Shown: piece after piece, positions 34,282 through 42,323 of the stretch
How the letters are laid out: every line of letters starts with the position of its first letter
Numbering within the stretch: position 1 is the first letter of the stretch
Source: Phaeocystidibacter sp965659415
GTDB lineage: Bacteria; Bacteroidota; Bacteroidia; Flavobacteriales; Schleiferiaceae
NCBI GenBank assembly: GCA_965659415.1
Contig: CBFHVA010000008.1
Coordinates: 1-64,000 of the forward strand
Direction: 5' to 3'
Length of the DNA: 64,000 bases
Position numbers and translations under genes: made by a program
Notes under the pieces: generated by a model
Database searches by the model: none
The model's input: the letters and a program-made list of their open reading frames with translations, nothing else
What the model was told of the DNA's origin: nothing

Positions 34282-34308
34282 AAATCCCGCTTCGGCGGGA
34301 TTTTTTTT
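34282..34308 (+). terminator. Intrinsic terminator after tsf
   Basis: AATCCCGC and GCGGGATT enclose a TTCG tetraloop and are followed by eight T residues in total. This is a textbook terminator. Confidence 0.95.
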
Positions 34309-34522
34309 GGCGATTCTCAGATTTTCGGAAAGTTAGGGTTGAGTTTTTCTTTGAATTGGGCGTGTGATTCCTCATCGTTTTAGTTGAAAGTGTTTTTGAA
34401 CTTGACCATGTTTTAGCAATGGACTTCTTACTTCAGAATCAGAACTAACCTGTCATTGCAATTTCAAAGTTTCCCTTGAAATGTATTCATTGTACTGTCG
34501 TCCATAAGTCTATCCATCGGAT

Positions 34523-34551
34523 CATCTAATAATCCGACCATCTGATAATCC
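34523..34551. repeat. Short imperfect direct repeat in the tsf-pyrH spacer
   Basis: CATCTAATAATCC and CATCTGATAATCC differ at one base and begin 16 bases apart, in a low-complexity ATCC-rich stretch. The rest of the 345-base spacer (34258-34602) holds the tsf terminator and the pyrH promoter; I see no gene in it. Confidence 0.5.
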
Positions 34552-34571
34552 AACAATCCACTCATCCTCCC

Positions 34572-34579
34572 TATATTTG
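34572..34579 (+). promoter_or_regulatory. -7 promoter element of pyrH-frr
   Basis: TATATTTG, an exact TAnnTTTG match, 23 bases before the pyrH ATG. Confidence 0.65.
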
Positions 34580-34602
34580 CTCAACCCAAATAATTCCTCG
34601 TG

Positions 34603-35310
34603 ATGAAGTACCAACGCATCCTCCTTAAACTCAGTGGTGAAGCCTTAATGGGCGAACAACAATACGGTATTTCTGGCGACCGACTACGGGAGTATGCTAT
34701 GGATATCAAGACAGTGGTGGATGCTGGTGCTGAGGTAGGAATTGTAATTGGTGGTGGAAATATTTTCCGCGGGGTCCAAGGGGCAAGTCAAGGTATGGAT
34801 CGCGTTCAAGGTGACCATATGGGAATGCTCGCTACCATGATTAATGGCCTAGCACTTCAGTCGGCACTCGAAGAAGCTGGGGTATATACCCGACTTCAAT
34901 CCGCCATCAAAATGGACCAAATTGCGGAGCCGTTTATTCGCCGTAAGGCCGTGCGGCACCTTGAAAAAGGACGCGTGGTAATCTTCGGTGGAGGCACAGG
35001 TAACCCTTATTTCACAACTGATACAGCGGCTACTCTTCGTGCAGTGGAAATTGATGCCGACGTTATTCTGAAGGGCACCCGAGTAGATGGCATCTATACG
35101 GCCGATCCGGAGAAAGATAGTACCGCAACCAAGTTTGACACCCTTTCGTTTGATGAAGTGTATAAGAGAGGATTGAATGTAATGGACTTGACCGCCTTCA
35201 CTTTATCCAGAGAAAACAATTTACCCATCGTCGTTTTCGATATGAATACTAGAGGCAATTTAGCCAAGGTTGTGATGGGAGAGAACATTGGTACGCTAGT
35301 AGAAAAATGA
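34603..35310 (+). CDS. pyrH: UMP kinase
   Basis: 235 residues from the ATG at 34603; a GTG directly before it at 34600 is the alternative. The protein phosphorylates UMP to UDP. Motifs of the bacterial amino-acid-kinase-fold UMP kinase are present: RILLKLSGEALMG, GIVIGGGNIFRG, DHMGMLATMINGLAL, VVIFGGGTGNPYFTTDTAA and LKGTRVDGIYTADPE. It forms a two-gene unit with frr 12 bases downstream, a common arrangement. Confidence 0.96.
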   Translation: MKYQRILLKLSGEALMGEQQYGISGDRLREYAMDIKTVVDAGAEVGIVIGGGNIFRGVQGASQGMDRVQGDHMGMLATMINGLALQSALEEAGVYTRLQSAIKMDQIAEPFIRRKAVRHLEKGRVVIFGGGTGNPYFTTDTAATLRAVEIDADVILKGTRVDGIYTADPEKDSTATKFDTLSFDEVYKRGLNVMDLTAFTLSRENNLPIVVFDMNTRGNLAKVVMGENIGTLVEK

Positions 35311-35322
35311 TATTTTCACAGT

Positions 35323-35886
35323 ATGGAAGAAGAAATTGAAATCATCATAGATAGTACCAAGGAGTCGATGCAAAAGACCATTGAGCACCTTGAAAAGGCC
35401 TTGTTGAAGATTAGAGCGGGTAGAGCTAATCCAGCCATGTTGGAGGGCGTTCGTTTAGATTATTACGGAGCTCTCACACCGCTATCGCAAGTGTCAAATA
35501 TCAACACGCCAGACGCGCGAACACTTTCTGTTCAACCTTGGGAAAAGCAGATGATTCCTGAAATTGAAAAGGCCATCATGAATGCTAACCTCGGCTTGAA
35601 TCCGCAGAATAACGGTGAGTCGGTGATTATCAATATTCCGCCACTTACCGAAGAGCGCAGAAAGGACCTTGTGAAAATGGCCCGCTCAGAAGCGGAAGAT
35701 TCTCGGGTAGGAATTCGAAATTCAAGAAAGGAAGCAAATGATGAGGTTAAACGTCTTGAAAAAGATGGTCTACCAGAAGACACCGTAAAGGATCTCGAAG
35801 GGGAGATTCAAGATCTAACGAATGCCTATATCAAGAAAGTGGATGATCATCTTCAGAAAAAGGAAGAAGACATTATGACCATTTGA
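35323..35886 (+). CDS. frr: Ribosome recycling factor
   Basis: 187 residues, the standard length. The protein splits post-termination ribosomes together with EF-G. Recognisable segments are LLKIRAGRANPAMLEGV, YYGALTPLSQVSNI, ARTLSVQPWEKQMIPEIEKA, and VIINIPPLTEERRKDLVKM followed by RVGIRNSRKEAND. A terminator follows. Confidence 0.96.
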   Translation: MEEEIEIIIDSTKESMQKTIEHLEKALLKIRAGRANPAMLEGVRLDYYGALTPLSQVSNINTPDARTLSVQPWEKQMIPEIEKAIMNANLGLNPQNNGESVIINIPPLTEERRKDLVKMARSEAEDSRVGIRNSRKEANDEVKRLEKDGLPEDTVKDLEGEIQDLTNAYIKKVDDHLQKKEEDIMTI

Positions 35887-35903
35887 CGTGTCGGATAAAT
35901 CAC

Positions 35904-35940
35904 AAAAAAACCCTCGGGATTTCCTGAGGGTTTTCTTTTT
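35904..35940 (+). terminator. Intrinsic terminator after frr
   Basis: AAAACCCTCGGG pairs with CCTGAGGGTTTT (one mismatch) around a short loop, followed by CTTTTT. The A-rich left side would also serve the convergent kinase pseudogene. Confidence 0.88.
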
Positions 35941-35954
35941 TGGAGAAGTATGGT

Positions 35955-37472
35955 TTACTCTGGAATCGTGAATGTGAATTCCGCTCCTTTGCCTACTTCG
36001 CTTTTCACATTGATAGATCCACCAATTGCCACCAATTGATTTTTGGAAATGTACAAACCAACCCCTCTGGAATCTGGGTGGTTGTGCAACGTGCCATTCA
36101 AAGTAAACAATCGCTTACCATGAGCTTCTAGGTCGATTTCAATTCCATTATCCTTTACGGATACAGAAACATCTCCATTAGGTAGTTTTTCGCTTTGAAT
36201 AGTCAGTTCCAAGGGCACATCATCTTTTCTGTACCGGATAGCGTTGCACACTAAATTTAGTAAAACACTATCCAGATAAGCTTGATTGAATCGCACCTTC
36301 ATGTCTGCAGGGATATCAACATCTACGACAGCCTTGGCCGCTCTTAAATCTCCAGTACAGATGTCGATAATTTTTTGAACTGTTTTGTTCAAACTGACCT
36401 CTTCAATAGCTTTATCGAGCTTTGTTTGAACCGATACAACTTCATTTAAATTCTCAATGGGATCCGATAGGTTTTGAACTACTTCGGATATCTTGGTCAA
36501 CAGATCAGCGCGGTCTTCCTCACTCTCGGAATCTTGAATGAACTTCACCAGCATTTCTAAGTTACTGCTGTGATTTCTCAAATTGTGACTCACGATATGC
36601 GCAAAGTTGATCAGCTTTTCATTCTGTTGTGTGGTTATACCTAGTGATTCTTCCAATAGTAGTTCAGCTCGATGCTGGGCATCCACGTCTTGAAAAACCC
36701 CGCGAACAGAGACTACGGATCCATCGACACCCAATTTTGGGACACCAACGGCTTTCACATAAATTTCCCTGCCTTTTCGTGTGAGAATGCGATAGATATC
36801 GCTGAACGGTTTTTTCTCCGAAATACATGCTCCGAAGTCCTTAGATATGCGCTCTCGATCATCGGCATGCTAGAATTGAATCCCTTCTTCAACAGAAATC
36901 TTCTCACCAAAAGGGACCTCGTGAATGTCATAGACCATTTTGCTCCAGTTGGTCATCATATTCACCAAATCGACTTCCCATCCTCCCGCCTTGAAAAGTC
37001 GGCCAGTCTCCTCCAAGAATACTTGATTCTTCTCAAGTTCTTCTCTAATGCGCTGGTCTTCGTTTACATCGACTATACTACCGGTCATGTGGAGCGGAGT
37101 CCCAGATTCACTTCGATGCATTTGTCCGCTCACCAAGAATCTTCGATACACACCATCTTTTCGTTTTAATGGAACCACAATGCGGAAAGGATCGTTCTTT
37201 TCCATGTGATTCTTAACGACGCTCTCTACGGATGAAACGTATTTGGGCTGTACAAACTCATTGGTGAACGTGTCGTAACAGGCCTCAATTTCTCCAGGTT
37301 CATAGTCCAGAGCTCGATAATAAGCGTCGGACCACCACTCGGTGTTTTCTTCAATTTTCCAATGCCAAACTCCTATTTCTGCTACATTCAGTGCGTCCAG
37401 CAATTCTTGAGATTCGAGTTGCGGTAAAGGTAGGTGCTTTTTCAAGGTTGAGGTCGGTATTAGCATCCTCAA
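35955..37472 (-). pseudogene. PAS-domain sensor histidine kinase interrupted by one in-frame TAG
   Basis: One continuous 505-codon frame is broken only by a TAG at 36870-36872 (codon 201). Before it, a PAS domain (AEIGVWHWKIEENTEWWSD onward) and the start of a second PAS domain (GGWEVDLVNMMTNWSKMVYD to EEGIQF) are seen. After it the frame continues HADDRERISKDFG, the expected PAS continuation, where a Tyr codon normally stands. The kinase part has FAHIVSHNLRNHSSNL (phospho-His), an N box (NLVCNAIRYRK), and RGVGLYISK. The G1 box reads DNGIEID with Glu in place of the usual Gly. Two lesions suggest decay. Confidence 0.85.
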
Positions 37473-37482
37473 ATTGAAGCAT

Positions 37483-37698
37483 TTATTCCTCAGTTCGTAT
37501 CCATTCGATAATGGAATCTGGAATCAATGGATCTATCCCTTTCATCATCATGGCTCGTCGTTCATCTCGCGACATGCTAACCCCGTTTTCCATACTCTTC
37601 GCCATGAATATGCTGCGGTCTGCAACGGGTACTTCAATGTATTGAGAAGCGATGTGCAACGCTATATCAGCGGACTTTACTAGCTGTGATTGGATCAT
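37483..37698 (-). CDS. Small unknown ORF upstream of the broken kinase
   Basis: 71 residues, MIQSQLVKSADIALHIASQY onward, helical, with a run of Met residues (RRAMMMKGIDPL). No family is recognised. It starts 10 bases after the usp terminator and ends 10 bases before the kinase, so it would be cotranscribed with the kinase. It could be a real small partner or chance coding; no promoter of its own is clear. Confidence 0.45.
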   Translation of the reverse strand: MIQSQLVKSADIALHIASQYIEVPVADRSIFMAKSMENGVSMSRDERRAMMMKGIDPLIPDSIIEWIRTEE

Positions 37699-37707
37699 AC
37701 TTATGTC

Positions 37708-37736
37708 AAAAAAGGGGAGTACAAAAGCGTCTCCCC
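37708..37736 (-). terminator. Intrinsic terminator after the universal stress protein gene
   Basis: On the minus strand, GGGGAG and CTCCCC form a stem around an 11-base loop, followed by six T residues. It begins 32 bases after the usp stop. Confidence 0.8.
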
Positions 37737-37767
37737 AATTAAAGTTGTCGACACAACCTAAAGCTTA

Positions 37768-38577
37768 CTAGTCCGACTCATGAAGCGCGAGCAATGGCAC
37801 CTTCGTGTGGAAGGCTACTTTGTTGGTCAAGCTAGAATGAAATAGCCCTCGTATCACTCCGTATTTACGTGTGAGTAATGCGAGCAAGTTGGCATCTTTA
37901 TCAGTTGTAAAGTTCAATATGGCTTCTTCCACTTTCGCATCTTTTAGAATGTGGAAGCTGTACTTAACTCCTGTTAGGTGATGATCAAACTTGTGACGTT
38001 GGTCGCTCGCTAAATCAGCCATACCACTTTGCTGGATATGAAGTATGAGCACCTCGGCGTCAAACAACTTAGCCATGGTAGCTAACCTTCGCAAGGCGCG
38101 ATCGTTCTTGTTTGAGCGGAAATCTGTGCAATACACAATGCGCTCTATCATGGTGAATTCGGCATCCGAAGGAATTGCCAGTACGGGCACATCTGTACTT
38201 TGGAGAACACTCGCAGCATTCGATCCAATGAGTACCTCTTCAATACCACTTGCACCCTTGGTACCCATTACAACGATGCAGTCGGGATCCTTTCTTGAAA
38301 GTTCCTTGATTACTCGAATCGGATTTCCCATCATACTTTGGGTATCGCATTCGATATCGGCAGACTTTACCTTTTTGGCCACTTCATTGAGCCCGTTGAT
38401 GCTGTTTTCTCTCATGATATCCATGAGGGAAGTACTCATCACGTTTTGTGCGTAAGGCAGGTCGTAGGCGTTAACAAGAATGATGTCGAGTTGAGCTTTT
38501 TTAGCGATTTCAATCGCAAAATTGAGAGCCTTGTCAGCAGCCTCAGAGAAGTCGGTAGGAAATAAAATGCGTTTCAT
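37768..38577 (-). CDS. Universal stress protein, tandem UspA domains
   Basis: 269 residues with two UspA-type Rossmann domains. The first (about 1-138) starts MKRILFPTDFSEAADKAL and has the ATP-binding motif GTKGASGIEEVLIGSNAASVL in its loop. The second (about 145-269, starting RIVYCTDFRSNKND) has a degenerate nucleotide motif. It is located just downstream of the cbb3 oxidase operon on the same strand, a placement that fits an oxygen- or energy-stress role by inference. It has its own terminator and an inverted repeat in its leader. Confidence 0.9.
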   Translation of the reverse strand: MKRILFPTDFSEAADKALNFAIEIAKKAQLDIILVNAYDLPYAQNVMSTSLMDIMRENSINGLNEVAKKVKSADIECDTQSMMGNPIRVIKELSRKDPDCIVVMGTKGASGIEEVLIGSNAASVLQSTDVPVLAIPSDAEFTMIERIVYCTDFRSNKNDRALRRLATMAKLFDAEVLILHIQQSGMADLASDQRHKFDHHLTGVKYSFHILKDAKVEEAILNFTTDKDANLLALLTRKYGVIRGLFHSSLTNKVAFHTKVPLLALHESD

Positions 38578-38585
38578 GGGTCAGC

Positions 38586-38602
38586 TGATATTAGATATAT
38601 CA
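38586..38602. promoter_or_regulatory. Inverted repeat in the usp leader, candidate operator
   Basis: TGATAT and ATATCA flank five bases, ending nine bases upstream of the usp start codon. It has the TGAT...ATCA outline of Crp/Fnr-type sites but with the wrong spacing, so the binding protein is uncertain. Confidence 0.3.
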
Positions 38603-38635
38603 ATTTACGAAATTAATTCTATAATCTGTTCGAAT

Positions 38636-39340
38636 TTAGTGGCAGGATGGAGCCTCACCCACCACTTCAGTTTGAAGCGCTTCACTAGTTGGACTCACAT
38701 ATGGGATGCCTAATCCGAGTCCTCGTAGAATAAAAAATGCAGCCATTACCGTCACAACCGTTGGAATTGCATAGCGCACTCGGCCTTTGAGATAATCGAC
38801 CAGTTGTGAACCGGAACGGCCAATCACCAATAGAATAGGGCCTGTTCCCAAACCAAAGCCGACCATGAACAAGGTTGCATTAAATGTGCTTCCACCACTT
38901 GTTCCTAGGGCTCCCAATAGGGCAGCATAAACGAGTCCGCAGGGTAGAAGACCGTTAATCATTCCTGTGAGGAAGAAGTGTTTTGGTTTTCCGTGCTTCA
39001 ATTTGTGTACAAACTGATGTTGCAACCAGCTGTAAACTCTTCGATAAGGAGCCCAGCGCATCAGAGTGGGCGCTTTGGAAAAGAGACTGATTAGCAGCAT
39101 AACTCCGACGAGTATGGAGAGGGGTTGTTGCCATCCGGCCAGGGAAATTCCTGAGCCTACTAATCCCATGAGTGAACCTAGAATTGCGTACGTGGTCAAC
39201 TTACCGAGCTGGTGACTGATATGGCCTTTCCAATAGCCGGCCAGCCTCACGGGTAATGCAAGTGCAATCGGACCACACATGACAGCACAATGCAGACTTC
39301 CCGCGAGACCAATACCGATACCAGCTATTAGAATTTCCAC
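38636..39340 (-). CDS. SafE/TauE-like membrane protein of the cbb3 operon
   Basis: 234 residues from a GTG at 39340 that overlaps the ccoH stop by one base (TAGTG). A longer in-frame start inside ccoH (39412) is less likely. About six membrane helices; the N-terminal LIAGIGIGLAGSLHCAVMCG carries the His-Cys-Cys pattern (HCAVMCGP) of the UreH/CcoS-associated SafE family, followed by GLLPCGLVYAALLGA. Its position at the end of cco operons suggests a copper or heme-related assembly role for the oxidase. Confidence 0.85.
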   Translation of the reverse strand: MEILIAGIGIGLAGSLHCAVMCGPIALALPVRLAGYWKGHISHQLGKLTTYAILGSLMGLVGSGISLAGWQQPLSILVGVMLLISLFSKAPTLMRWAPYRRVYSWLQHQFVHKLKHGKPKHFFLTGMINGLLPCGLVYAALLGALGTSGGSTFNATLFMVGFGLGTGPILLVIGRSGSQLVDYLKGRVRYAIPTVVTVMAAFFILRGLGLGIPYVSPTSEALQTEVVGEAPSCH

Positions 39341-39765
39341 TATAGTTTCTCTTTTGTTTCCCAGCGATATTGCGTGCCGCTTTGATGGGCTTCGATTTGA
39401 ATATTCCACCAACCGCTTAAAGTGGGTTTGTCTATTCTAAGGGTTCCATCTGTGAGGTTGGAGTCGTTGAATGCCAAATCATAATCCGCATTATCTGGGC
39501 GATTGAAATCAATACTCACTGCGGCCCATTGTGAATCGGGCAAAGTGATGTCTATAAATGACTCTCCAATTTCTATAACGGGGTTGCCCAAGCTTAACCC
39601 TCTTTCGAGTGCTTCCTTTTCTTGATCGTAGGTTACCTCCTGGCTGTAGTAGTCTTCAGAGGTTAAATCCACTCGTTGTTGGAATGTGCCTCTAACCAAT
39701 ACCACGATAAATGCGATAAAAGCTACCAGCGTGAGTGTAATGCCGTGTCCCCAATTGAACCTCAT
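39340..39765 (-). CDS. ccoH: FixH/CcoH cbb3 oxidase assembly protein
   Basis: 141 residues: an N-terminal membrane helix (TLVAFIAFIVVLVRG, about 12-27) and a periplasmic beta domain, the FixH layout. It contains QRVDLTSEDYYSQEVTYDQ, typical of the family. CcoH stabilises cbb3 oxidase during maturation. It overlaps ccoG by four bases and the SafE-like gene by one. Confidence 0.9.
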   Translation of the reverse strand: MRFNWGHGITLTLVAFIAFIVVLVRGTFQQRVDLTSEDYYSQEVTYDQEKEALERGLSLGNPVIEIGESFIDITLPDSQWAAVSIDFNRPDNADYDLAFNDSNLTDGTLRIDKPTLSGWWNIQIEAHQSGTQYRWETKEKL

Positions 39766-41207
39766 GGTGTTTGTTTTTTAGTTGGACGATTTCTAGAGCC
39801 TGGTCCCAGAAATGTGAACTCCTGAATCTCGAGCACCTCGTCATTAATCAATACTTGTATCAGTATCTCGTCCTTCGAAGAACTCAGTTCATCCTTCGGG
39901 ATTTGAATCAGGAGCAGTCCATCCGCTTTTTCTCCTGATGCAATACTGTCAGGCAAGGCTTGAACATATTTGATTTCTCCAGCCTTGTTCATCAGATTCA
40001 AACTGATTTGAATCGGATCGTTCGCCTTGTTTGCTGCGGAAATAGTGAGGATGTTTTGAACGGTAGCAGAATCGACCATAGTAAAGAGTTGATTCCTTGC
40101 TCGAAGGAGTTTCACCTCGGCAATCGGACGTTCTGAAACCAAGAAACCCATCAGTAAAAATAATATGCCAAGTACACCGGTATAGGCCTTTGCGCGGGTG
40201 GTGAACTTCCATTTTTCTCCTGTCGTGATCTCATCTTCTGATGCAAAACGGATCAGCCCTTTGGGCTTGTCGATGCGTTCCATTACGTCGTTACAAACAT
40301 CGATACAGGCTGTACAATTAATGCACTCCAGTTGGGTTCCGTTTCGGATATCAATTCCCGTTGGGCATACATCTACGCATTGATGGCAATCGATGCAGTC
40401 ACCTTTTCCAGCCGCCTCTCGGTCTTCGTTTTTCTTGAACTTCGCTCTGTTTTCACCGCGCTTGTGATCGTAAGCAATTACCACGCTTTTGCGATCCAGC
40501 ATGGCGCCTTGCAATCTTCCATAAGGACAGATCATGATACAGACTTGCTCTCGAAACCATGCAAAAACGAAGTAGAATACGGTGGTGAATACAACGAGGC
40601 TTATGAAATTCCCCCAATGTTGAAGTGGGCCTTCTACAACCATGGTCCACCATCTTTCGGTTCCAATCAAAACCATGAGGAAGGTGTTGCCAATGGCGAA
40701 TGAAATGATCCAGAAGAGGCTGTGTTTAAAGGTCCTTTTCCAAATTTTTTCCCATTTCGTCCACTTCATTTTCCGAAGTCTGATCTGCTGACCTCTGTCG
40801 CCATCGATCCAATATTCAATTCGCCGAAAGACGTGTTCCATAAAGATGGTTTGTGGACACATCCATCCGCAGAAAATACGTCCGTAAATCACGGTGAAGA
40901 GCACCACGAATACGATGCCGGTTATCATGGCTAGTACCAAGAGGTAGGCGTCCTGTGGCCAAAAAGTAGCACCGAAAACAACGAACTCCCTTCCCAGCAC
41001 ATCGAGCTTTAGGAAGGGATGTCCGTCAATGCGAATCCATGGAATTCCGAAGAAAAAGACCAAGAGCCCTATGGCCACCCAGGTTCTGCGTTGCATCCAG
41101 TAACCGGATACTTTCTTTGGGTGGAGATACTTTCGTTTTCCATCTTCATCAACCGTACCGATTGAATCGCGGAACGTATCGTCCATTGGGGAATAGGTCT
41201 TCATCAA
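39762..41207 (-). CDS. ccoG: CcoG/RdxA cbb3 oxidase accessory ferredoxin
   Basis: 481 residues with about five membrane helices and a cytoplasmic double [4Fe-4S] ferredoxin domain. The clusters are visible as CIDCHQCVDVCPTGID and CINCTACIDVCN (about residues 270-310); earlier cysteines appear in CGWMCPQ and CIMICPYGR. CcoG reduces copper for delivery to the CuB site of cbb3 oxidase. It lies two bases after ccoP and overlaps ccoH. Confidence 0.94.
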   Translation of the reverse strand: MMKTYSPMDDTFRDSIGTVDEDGKRKYLHPKKVSGYWMQRRTWVAIGLLVFFFGIPWIRIDGHPFLKLDVLGREFVVFGATFWPQDAYLLVLAMITGIVFVVLFTVIYGRIFCGWMCPQTIFMEHVFRRIEYWIDGDRGQQIRLRKMKWTKWEKIWKRTFKHSLFWIISFAIGNTFLMVLIGTERWWTMVVEGPLQHWGNFISLVVFTTVFYFVFAWFREQVCIMICPYGRLQGAMLDRKSVVIAYDHKRGENRAKFKKNEDREAAGKGDCIDCHQCVDVCPTGIDIRNGTQLECINCTACIDVCNDVMERIDKPKGLIRFASEDEITTGEKWKFTTRAKAYTGVLGILFLLMGFLVSERPIAEVKLLRARNQLFTMVDSATVQNILTISAANKANDPIQISLNLMNKAGEIKYVQALPDSIASGEKADGLLLIQIPKDELSSSKDEILIQVLINDEVLEIQEFTFLGPGSRNRPTKKQTP

Positions 41208-41209
41208 AC

Positions 41210-42127
41210 TTACTCTTCAGAGTTCGCCGTTTCATTGGTTTCCATATCTGCAGAAGCTTCACCTTCCGTTACTTCAGATACGGGTTCAGGGATATAGAGT
41301 TCACCTTCAGCAGCCTTTGGATTGGCCGGTGTGGTGCCTTGAAGTGCCATTACGTAACTAGCCACTTGGTGCACTTTAGTCGGGCGAAGTCGCTTCCAAG
41401 GAAGCATAGCCGTTCCAGGTACACCGTCGTGAATTGTGTTGTATACATCTTTCATGCTTCCACCGTGTATCCAGTACGCATCTGTCAAATTCGGACCTGC
41501 GGCACCGCCACCGTCTTTTTGGTGACAGCTAAAACAGGTAGATTCAAAGATTTCGCGACCCGCGGCAAGCGAAGTTGCATCGGTTAGTTGCATGAGGTTG
41601 TCGATATCTATTTCAACAGCACCCCCTGCAGCGGCTGTTTGTTCAATTTGCATTTCAGCGGCCTGCATTTCGGTAGCAAATTCCTCTGCGCTCGACAAGC
41701 CTGAATCGGTAACGTGGAAGCGAATTAGATATACCACAGCAAACACGATAGACGCATAGAAACCCCAAAGCCACCAAGGCGGAAGTCGGTTGTCCAATTC
41801 CTGAATGCCGTCGTAATCATGGTCGGTGAGTATTTCATTTTCACGCTCCACAGGAACAGCAGCAGTAAGGGATTGCATGAGTGCACTTTCTGCTGACTTT
41901 TCCTTCTCAGTAGCTTCTTCCCATCGGCCTTGCGCTTTGAGGCTTACTTCCTTCATGACGTTCATGGCCTTGTTCACCACGAAAAATGCCAAAACGAGGA
42001 AGGTACAGGCAGTAAGGCCTACCCAAATTACGGGATCCTTGATCGTGTCGCGCAGTAATTCGCCGGCCGCCCAACCGGGAACGCTTACTGCGGATGCGAT
42101 GAATAGGGCGATAATTCTCTTATTCAT
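41210..42127 (-). CDS. ccoP: cbb3 oxidase subunit III, single-heme CcoP type
   Basis: 305 residues: a hydrophobic N-terminus, membrane helix (WVGLTACTFLVLAFFVV), a second helix around 115-130 (WWLWGFYASIVFAVVYLI), then one cytochrome c domain with CFSCH and a downstream Met in GTAMLPWKRL. Proteobacterial CcoP has two CxxCH sites; here only one exists. The acidic C-terminus is low complexity. It overlaps ccoQ by four bases. Confidence 0.92.
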   Translation of the reverse strand: MNKRIIALFIASAVSVPGWAAGELLRDTIKDPVIWVGLTACTFLVLAFFVVNKAMNVMKEVSLKAQGRWEEATEKEKSAESALMQSLTAAVPVERENEILTDHDYDGIQELDNRLPPWWLWGFYASIVFAVVYLIRFHVTDSGLSSAEEFATEMQAAEMQIEQTAAAGGAVEIDIDNLMQLTDATSLAAGREIFESTCFSCHQKDGGGAAGPNLTDAYWIHGGSMKDVYNTIHDGVPGTAMLPWKRLRPTKVHQVASYVMALQGTTPANPKAAEGELYIPEPVSEVTEGEASADMETNETANSEE

Positions 42128-42321
42128 GATGCGTGATTTGAGGTAGTTTCGTCGTCTCCTTCCAAAGGGAGGGAGCTGATTTCGTCGATGGTTTTTCTAT
42201 CCTGACGGATAACGTGAATCAACAAACCGATGAAGAAGCTGAAGAATATCAGAAAGCTTATGATCGGGAAGATTTCTACGTTTTCGATGGCGGCCATGGG
42301 GCCTTTCAAGAACTTGATCAT
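42124..42321 (-). CDS. ccoQ: CcoQ-like small subunit of cbb3 oxidase
   Basis: 65 residues, one membrane helix (FPIISFLIFFSFFIGLLIHVI, about 18-38) and an acidic tail, as expected for CcoQ. It is positioned between ccoNO (two-base gap) and ccoP (four-base overlap). Family sequence identity is low, so context carries most of the assignment. Confidence 0.85.
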   Translation of the reverse strand: MIKFLKGPMAAIENVEIFPIISFLIFFSFFIGLLIHVIRQDRKTIDEISSLPLEGDDETTSNHAS

Positions 42322-42323
42322 AA

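Noticed and set aside
34523..34551. CRISPR-like or tandem repeat array in the tsf-pyrH spacer
   Set aside because: Only two short imperfect copies in low-complexity sequence, with no regular spacers.
35955..36758. A separate stand-alone histidine kinase gene with its own start
   Set aside because: It is in frame with the upstream PAS part, with only one stop codon between, and similarity continues across the gap.
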